This document shows positions 29,657 to 35,148 of a stretch of 35,148 bases of DNA, piece after piece. The notes under the pieces were generated by a model. That model was not told where the DNA came from, ran no database searches, and saw only the letters and a program-made list of their open reading frames with translations. The translations under genes were made by a program, and so were the position numbers. The DNA is from Methanogenium cariaci JCM 10550 (GTDB taxonomy: Archaea > Halobacteriota > Methanomicrobia > Methanomicrobiales > Methanomicrobiaceae), in the NCBI RefSeq assembly GCF_001315945.1, contig NZ_BBBG01000025.1, positions 1 to 35,148 of the forward strand, written 5' to 3'. Positions within the stretch are counted from its first letter, which is position 1. Each line of letters starts with the position of its first letter.

Positions 29657-30919
29657 ATGCTTATAGAATACCGTGTCGAAAATTTCCGTTCTATCGCTGA
29701 ACAAACGACACTCAGCATGGTAACCTCAAAAGAGAGGAGAAAGGCATATAATCTTATTAAAGTGAAGGGAGTTTCTGACATCACAAAACTCCTGAAAAGT
29801 TCTATTCTATATGGCGCAAATGCTCCGGAAAGACGAATCAGATTCGGGCACTCGATCTGATCAAATTTCTGGTAGTACATTCAAAAAATCTCAATAAGGG
29901 AGACAAACTTCCCTACTTCCCGTTTGTTCTCAGTGCAGAATACGAGGAAAAACCCACATTATTTGAGATTGATTTCATCAGTGGCAGGACTGAATACAAA
30001 TATTCCTTTTCATACGATGCAAATGAGATCATTTCTGAAGAACTCAGCTACATTAAAAGGAAAGAAGAAAAATTCATTTATATCCGCAACCGGGACACGT
30101 TAGAGACTTTTGTCGATGAAGATGAATTACAGGGACTGTTTAAGCACACGGGAGATAATGTGCTCTTTTTGTCCAAGGCCAACAACGAGTACAAACCATT
30201 TGGAGAGGTCTTTGAGTGGTTCAATATTAACCTGCAGTATTTCGGGCAGATATCTGATATCGGGAATGGATTTACCTCAAAATATATGAATAAATCCCCC
30301 CCTGAGAACAAAGAAAAGGTTCTGAATATCTTAAAATATGCTGATTTTGATATCTCTGATGTCTCAGGCAATGAGATTAAGATGGACAAATCAGAGATAC
30401 CTGATTTCATCGTAAATATGATTGAGAAGAAAACAAACAGACCATTAAGTGATGGAGAATTTGTACGAACCGAACTGAAAAGCGTCCACAAAAGAGATGA
30501 CGGGAAGGAGATCGTAACTGAATTTGAAGAGTTCGAGTCTGCCGGAACAAGCGTCTTTTTCAATATGCTGGGGGATTATTCTGGATGCACTGGAAAATCA
30601 TCAGCGTATTCTTGTCATTGATGAGTTTGATACCCGGCTGCATCCGGATCTGATCATGTACCTTCTGAAAATGTTCCATGACGAGAATTACAACAAGGTT
30701 GATTCCCAACTCATTGTGACGACACATAATACCAGGATTCTTGCATCGGATTTCTTTCGAAGGGAGCAGATATGGTTTACGGAGAAGAGTAAGGATACAA
30801 AGAGCACCATCCTCTATTCCCTCTTTGATTACGAAGACAGGGTTGACCGATCTATTGAAAAGGGATATTTTTCCGGACGCTATGGAGGTCTCCCGGATAT
30901 TTTGTACGGGAGGATATAG
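29657..30919 (+). CDS. AAA family ATPase of an AbiL-like defence pair (COG1106-like)
   Basis: About 420 residues. MLIEYRVENFRSI is the first strand of the ABC/SMC-like fold; Walker A is GANASGKTN, restored by adding the base missing near 29823. After a long insert come the signature FESAGTSVFFNML, Walker B RILVIDEFDTRLHP and switch His in IVTTHNTRIL. A second frame error is five G where four fit at 30570-30574. The stop is three bases before rloB. Partnered ATPase/RloB genes are known as AbiLi/AbiLii, an abortive-infection system; the ATPase is thought to sense the phage and control the effector. The phage trigger is unknown. Confidence 0.85.
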
Positions 30920-30922
30920 AGG

Positions 30923-31527
30923 ATGGCAAGAGTAAGAACGTCCAAAAATATTCCATTAAAACCTCTTGTCGTAATCTTCAGCGATGGCAGAACAGAGCTC
31001 AACTACTTCAGCTGCAAAAAATCAGATCTGAAAGGAAAACGGAATGTCAGAATAGAGCCTGTCTTTGCTAATGAAAAAAAAGCCACAGAAATGGTAAAGT
31101 ATGCCAAAGATTATATCCGGAATAATTATGGCAACGAACCGAACGACAGATATTTTTGTGTCATGGATATGGACCGTGCAGCTGATGCGGACATAAAAAC
31201 GGCGTTGAAACAAAAACCGAAAAAATGGATCTGATCATATCCAATCCTGATTTTGAATTCTGGTTCCTGTTACACTATGAATATCATCAGGGAAGTCTGC
31301 AAAACAGAGAGCCGATTGAAAAATTAAGAGAGTATGAAAGAGGCTACGAAAAACCTGATGTCGAACACATTTATCCCTCTCTGAAGGGTAAGGAGATGGA
31401 TGCGATTTCACATGCAGAACGGCTCAGACAGTTTCATCAAAATGAAGGAATAGATGATTTAAACTCTGTTTCCGTAAATCCATACACGAATGTGGATGAA
31501 CTGGTATCATACATCAACTCAATGTGA
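30923..31527 (+). CDS. RloB-family protein, effector of the AbiL-like pair
   Basis: About 200 residues. PLVVIFSDGRTELNYF matches the first RloB/Toprim-like motif, usually EG.TE.NYF. Then FCVMDMDRAADADI corresponds to the D.D motif, and IISNPDFEFWFLLHY is the strongest RloB hallmark. One A is missing near 31222. Here the usual Glu of EGxTE is replaced (SDGRTE), with an Asp one position later, so catalysis by a Toprim-type site is not certain. It follows the ATPase by three bases and they must be co-expressed. Confidence 0.83.
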
Positions 31528-31539
31528 ATAAATCAATTC

Positions 31540-31720
31540 CCATGTATGATAGATACCCCCCCGACATCCTGGATCACCGGGACTTTCAGTGGTCACAGGT
31601 CTCTCTGGTTACGTGTGATGATGGGGGGGCGGCTACCATTCACAAAAGCAGCGGGCGAGTATCTGCGAGGGGGGGTGCTATACCCGGCTGGTTCGGGAGG
31701 CGAACCGGGACGGGGGGGGT
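31540..31720 (+). repeat. Copy 3 of the primase 3'-end repeat, degenerate
   Basis: Begins 13 bases after the rloB stop. With runs corrected it reads YPDILDHRDFQWSQVSLVTCD...AATIHKSSGRVS-CEGCYTRLVREANRD, aligning with copy 1 over its whole length. The first CxxC is damaged (CDDG) while the last 30 bases are identical to copy 1. No start or promoter of its own, so it is probably not expressed. Confidence 0.75.
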
Positions 31721-31747
31721 AAGGAGAGTTCATTCTTCAAAAACTTT

Positions 31748-32345
31748 TCATATTTCTTTTTTCTTATACAATGCGTAACACTCCTCACACAAAGCAGAAT
31801 AGTTGCCTTTTCGTGGATGGCGTAATTTAGCATAATTCCTTGGATAAGCGTAAATAATTCGTTCTTCTTCTGTTAACGGGACAGACACAACGAATCTTTC
31901 CTCGATTTCTTCAGGAAAATATCCAAGTTGCAAGCAATCCTCTAAGACAAACCAATCCCCCCCTTGGTACGCAGAGCAATTTTCGCACACATTCCCATAT
32001 TCTTCAATATTTTGCATTTTTTATTGGTCTTCTGAATGAATGGTAATTTGTCTGCAATGATTGCCGGGAGATTTTCCAACGAATTCAGGTCAATAGATTC
32101 TGCCAGATTATTACCTACATCCTTTGCAGGCCAGGCAACTCGTGTTGGTTTCTTACAAGCATAACAACAGGTTTTCCAGACCCAAATCTCGATATCAATT
32201 ACTTTTGGGGGTTTTGCGATCCTGGACTCAGGTTTCCCACAATATTGACAAACATCTGATTTACATTCGGCACAGATTCCCCCCCCATCTGAGGCCAATT
32301 TTCCTCTTCCTCCGGACTTAACCACTCAAATTTCATTATTCTCAT
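31748..32345 (-). CDS. Multi-zinc-ribbon protein of unknown function
   Basis: About 195 residues after two corrections (run near 32280 and T-run near 32016). Cysteine pairs occur at GICAECKSDVCQYCGK, WKTCCYACKKPTRV, NVCENCSAYQG and ALCEECYAL, enough for four half-sites or two zinc ribbons. The pattern W-K-C-Y-x-C followed later by C-x-x-C-x-A-x-Q-G-x-W-F resembles zinc-binding proteins near restriction and phage genes. I cannot name a family. MRIMKFEW at 32345 is the favoured start, 25-30 bases from a TATA box. It faces the RloB operon tail to tail. Confidence 0.6.
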
Positions 32346-32628
32346 ATTTACTGACAATTTCAGCCCTCATTATATTATGCCAGGATTGTGGGAGAGAGTG
32401 GGTACAGCCACGATCACTGTCTGGACAAAAAACACATTATGGTTGGTGTGACTGAATTTGCCGACCCAATCAATATCCCGATTGGCCTTACAAACTTAGG
32501 TTGGATATATTTGATGCCACCTGCTTTCAGGATAATAATAAATTATTTCTCAAAATTTATTTTAGAGAGAGCCCTTTTTTGGAGGGGGGGATGCATCTAA
32601 TTAAGTTGTTTTTTATAATACTAAAAAA
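32346..32628. other. AT-rich gap of 280 bases
   Basis: Contains the promoter above. A 70-codon plus-strand frame lies here but has no Shine-Dalgarno, no similarity I recognise and low-complexity ends. I see no gene. Confidence 0.4.
32367..32379 (-). promoter_or_regulatory. TATA box of the zinc-ribbon gene
   Basis: The minus strand reads CATAATATAATGA, centred about 28 bases before the ATG at 32345. Leaderless start predicted. Confidence 0.45.
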
Positions 32629-32843
32629 CTAAATTTTACGATATGGATATCTGTTCTTGATATTTTGAGCAAGATATGTTCCAACTGAAGATGCATTCTT
32701 TAAATATTCAAATTCATTGAACGGTACGCCATCATAAACGTATAATCCCCCCCATTATTAAATCGGACGTATAATTGACTACTTTGTTTATCGTAACCTA
32801 CTTCAGCTACATTTGAAGAACTAACACTAAACATTTCTACCAT
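32629..32843 (-). CDS. KTSC-domain protein
   Basis: About 71 residues, too short and too frame-broken for simple ORF finding. Start ATG 32843 with GGAGGG six bases upstream. MVEMFSVSSSNVAEVGYDK, LYVRFNNG-LYVYDGVPFNEFEYL, then ASSVGTYLAQNIKNRYPY match the KTSC domain: the V-SS-I--VGYD start, Y-Y--VP centre and S-G--(F/L)---I---Y end. A seven-C run near 32753 breaks the frame. The domain was named for lysyl-tRNA synthetase C-termini and is predicted to bind nucleic acid. It lies 66 bases behind the HEPN gene on the same strand. Confidence 0.75.
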
Positions 32844-32854
32844 TTTTTCCCTCC

Positions 32855-32907
32855 ATCACAATTCACATTATTTAAATGAATTATATGTGATCATTGGTTC
32901 CATCACA
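32855..32907. promoter_or_regulatory. Three TGTGAT/ATCACA half-sites around the KTSC promoter
   Basis: ATCACA at 32855-32860, TGTGAT at 32886-32891 and ATCACA at 32902-32907. The minus-strand TATA candidate ATTTAAATAATG (about 32865-32876) lies between the first two. The arrangement suggests an operator for the short KTSC gene, and perhaps for a regulator encoded nearby. Confidence 0.4.
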
Positions 32908-32909
32908 TA

Positions 32910-33741
32910 TTAATATTTCATATTGATTTGCCTTAATATACTATTGTAATATAATCTCAACAGGTCTTTCTCATGATCACCAATATATCCATTGTGGGCT
33001 ATAGCATTCCTACATTGAGCCATTTCTTTTATTTTGGTTTTTATCCAATCAAGATCAGGGAAATCATCTTTAAAAATTGTCCAGTTATTCGAAATTAAAT
33101 CAGCTAATTCTACAAAATCTAAATAAAAAATGTCAGAACCAGCCTTAAAACTCTTCCATTTATTATTTTCTTCATTTACCTTTTTTTCTGAATATTTCTT
33201 TTTAAACCACTGGTATATTCCAGATTACCATTTCCCTTTTCTTCTATGAAAATTCTTAAAGTGTTTTCAATATGGTAAAGGTAAAGATACACTTCTGCCA
33301 TCTCTTTTCCTTTTTCATATAAATCATGAGGATATGAGATTCCAGTTGAATCTAATATATTATCTGTAATTTCTGCCAAATCCTCTTCTAATGAAATAGA
33401 GTCGCCTTCACCTGATACCAATTTTGGCGAAATAACAACATCTGTAACATCATAGCCTGCTCCCGGTGGTATAATGTCATTTAAATAGGATTTAAGGCGA
33501 TTTTTCATTTGATCATCAATTTCACCCATCTTAGCTACTGGCAAGGCAAAAGTAGGAATTGCGGCGAATGCATCCCATCTCCCCCCCCACCATGATTACG
33601 AGAGTATTGTTCATATGAAGCAAGATTAAAATCAGAATTTATTATGATTTCATACAATTTATTCTCATTTTTTGAAAGAAGAAGTGCCTTCAATGTATTA
33701 AATACAGCTCCAGAATCAGGCAAATCATAAGTGAAACCCAT
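32910..33741 (-). CDS. HEPN (Swt1-type) domain protein, putative ribonuclease
   Basis: About 275 residues over three frames (breaks near 33582 and 33210). The C-terminal 150 residues match the HEPN_Swt1 layout: VYLYLYHIENTLRIFIEEK, then W..F, YLDFVELADLISNNWTIFKD, and the catalytic RNAIAH (R-x4-H) in MAQCRNAIAHNGYI. The N-terminal 120 residues (MGFTYDLPDSG.., PTFALPVAKMGEIDDQMK) are unfamiliar and may carry the sensing role. HEPN RNases are common effectors of toxin-antitoxin and abortive-infection systems. It is AT-rich like the adjacent cargo. The KTSC gene follows on the same strand. Confidence 0.75.
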
Positions 33742-33839
33742 ACTTTTACGTTAGAGGTTAAACCCTTAATTTTTTGCAATACACGTTTGTCATTTGGCCT
33801 TTGGAGATGTTTTCAAAATATTGACAAAATTAGTGCTAT

Positions 33840-34985
33840 CTATTTCCCCTCCATCAGCCCCCCCGGATCAAACCGGAGTTCGATCTCGTGGGCATTCCCT
33901 TTCGCGGCCCGCCGGTTCAAATCAATAAGCCGGAGGTCAGAGAGTCTCGTGAGCCGGGTATGAAAGGCGGTATAGGAGACATCCCGTGTCTTTTTGAATG
34001 ACTCATAGAGAGTGCGGGAGGTGAGGGGGGGTACCGTCTGGTTTTCCTGTTTCATCCGAACGATATGGGAGAGCAGTTGTTCCTGATCCGGTTTCAGTCC
34101 CTCGATGAGAAGGTGGAGGCGGGCGCCGCGTACGGTCTCAAACGCGGTGGTGACATCCTGTTCCCCGACGACAGTCCGGGCGTCCCGTTCGGCACTGAGA
34201 ACGGCATGTTTCAGGAGGTCGATGCCGACCCGGAGGTCACCACCCTCCACGGTGAGGGCGACAATCCGGTCGAGGATTCCCGGCGGGATTACTCCCGGAT
34301 AGAGGCCCGTCCGGATACGATCCCGGAGGATGGTGTGCACCTCCTCTTTATTGTAGGGAGAGAACGGGATCTCCTCGGGCTGCCAGACGGAGGCCACCGC
34401 CGGGTCGATGACGGTGAGGGGGGGCAGAAGGTATGGTCGCTGATGGTGGTGACGACACCAGCCTTCACTCCCGGATAGTTCTCGTACATCCGCACGAGGG
34501 AACGGATCACCCGGTCAAACTGACCGTTGTGGCCGAGGTAGTTGGCGTCGTCGAGACAGACAATCAGCACCGCCTTTTTCTGGATGAGTTCTTTTGCGAT
34601 GGGGGGGCCGGTGAGCCGCTGGAGGGGGGGGATGCCGGAGAGCGGAGGCTGGTGTCCGAAGAGTTGTTCAAAGATGGCGGCAAAGACACGAAAGGCGTAC
34701 CCACACTCTCGCAGTTGACGAAGACCGGCACCACAGGGGGGGAGGGGGGGCATCCTCCAGTTCGCTGAAGATTCGCCGGACGCAGGTGGTCTTCCCGGTG
34801 CCCGGCGGGCCGCGAAGGTTGGCGTTGACGGGGGGGCATGCCCCGTGCAGGGCAGGGCCGAGGGCTCCTGCGAGCTGTCGGAGCTGGGCATCACGGTAAT
34901 GGATGGTTTCAGGAGTGTAATTGAATTCAAAGACCTCCGGGTCACGGATGAGTGTCTGGTTGTGCATGAGGTAATGCTGCGGCAT
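33840..34985 (-). CDS. cdc6: Orc1/Cdc6-type replication initiator
   Basis: About 370 residues after correction. Walker A LRGPPGTGKTTCVRRIF; Walker B LIVCLDDANYL (LDD-N rather than DEID, as in the divergent Orc1/Cdc6 class of methanogens); sensor GVVTTISD; PYNKEEVHTILRDRI; arginine-finger region GGDLRVGIDLLKHA; then a C-terminal winged helix that binds origin DNA (SYTAFHTRLTRLSDLRLIDL). Frame errors are numerous near 34630, 34705 and 34740-34750. Start MPQHYLMHNQTLIRDPEVFE at 34985. Whether it serves the chromosome or the integrated element is unresolved. Confidence 0.9.
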
Positions 34986-35148
34986 GGAAAGGAATTGGAG
35001 TGGGGGGGGTTAATAGGGGGGGTAGGGCGGGCGGAGGGTGAAAGTGTGTGTTCAGATGAGTTCTGTAGGATCGGGCATAATGAAGTAATGCAGGCAAGAG
35101 TTGTTTCACCCACCCCCCCCAGCCACTGCACCAGCCACGCCACAAGTG
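34986..35148. other. G/C-tract-rich region upstream of cdc6, possible origin-proximal DNA
   Basis: Contains long G and C tracts (for example 35001-35008 and 35113-35120), a TTAATA in between, and TTGTTTCACC at 35100. Archaeal Orc1/Cdc6 genes usually lie beside the origin they serve, with G-tract-containing ORB repeats. I cannot align a full ORB because the tracts are length-unreliable. Confidence 0.3.

Noticed and set aside
32388..32600. A 70-codon plus-strand frame.
   Set aside because: No ribosome binding site, unusual composition at both ends, and overlap with the promoter region of the zinc-ribbon gene.
1..35148. The G/C runs as contingency (phase-variation) tracts or programmed frameshift sites.
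   Set aside because: They fall in essential metabolic and tRNA-modification genes, several per gene, with many adding an extra residue to invariant motifs. No single expressed combination would be frequent enough for life. Artefact is simpler.
1..35148. CRISPR arrays, rRNA genes and complete tRNA genes.
   Set aside because: No regularly spaced repeats, rRNA-like sequence or complete cloverleaf was seen by eye.

Overview
The window looks like part of the chromosome of a methanogenic archaeon, most likely of the order Methanomicrobiales. The inference rests on gene content: archaeal mevalonate enzymes (HMG-CoA synthase, acetoacetyl-CoA thiolase with a DUF35 partner, HMG-CoA reductase), a CTP-type riboflavin kinase fused to a helix-turn-helix, Trm5, an Orc1/Cdc6 initiator, archaeal pilin-like proteins, and many genes with a TATA box 20-30 bases before the start codon. 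No methanogenesis gene is present, so the order-level call is inference.

The reading frames are damaged throughout. The window holds well over a hundred runs of six or more G or C. Where a conserved family fixes the true length, these are mostly runs of four that have become five to nine. Single-base losses occur as well. Housekeeping genes that should be intact (HMG-CoA reductase, Trm5, HflX, thiolase) are broken by them, so I treat them as sequence errors. I give whole-gene spans and rejoin the frames; proteins described below are the rejoined versions.

Layout. 12-3946 (-): an operon of five pilin-like membrane proteins behind a lipoprotein. 4087-8141: DUF1015 protein, RimI acetyltransferase, HMG-CoA reductase and Trm5. 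8333-8787 (-): hicBA toxin-antitoxin. 8993-12315 (-): a regulator, HMG-CoA synthase, thiolase and DUF35 operon feeding the mevalonate pathway. 12474-13822 (+): rbkR and ribB, with a palindrome just before rbkR.

From about 13.9 kb to 33.8 kb the window is mostly accessory DNA. It begins with a truncated DUF1016 nuclease remnant and a complete type I restriction-modification set (hsdR, hsdM, hsdS). An AT-rich DUF3800 gene and an unknown membrane protein follow. After hflX, which lies between two copies of a roughly 80-bp direct repeat, comes a replication module: an unknown gene overlapping a PrimPol-zinc-finger-helicase gene. The 3' end of that gene, encoding a small cysteine-rich domain, recurs twice downstream. 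Between the copies lie an AlbA_2 (Schlafen-like) remnant and an AAA ATPase plus RloB pair resembling AbiL. Next come a multi-zinc-ribbon protein, a KTSC-domain gene and a HEPN (Swt1-type) gene. The window ends with an Orc1/Cdc6 gene whose G-rich upstream region may be near an origin.

The most interesting points are the cargo modules bounded by copies of the primase 3' end, the HEPN-KTSC pair with shared operator-like half-sites, the AT-rich DUF3800/membrane pair behind hsdS, and the candidate rbkR operator.
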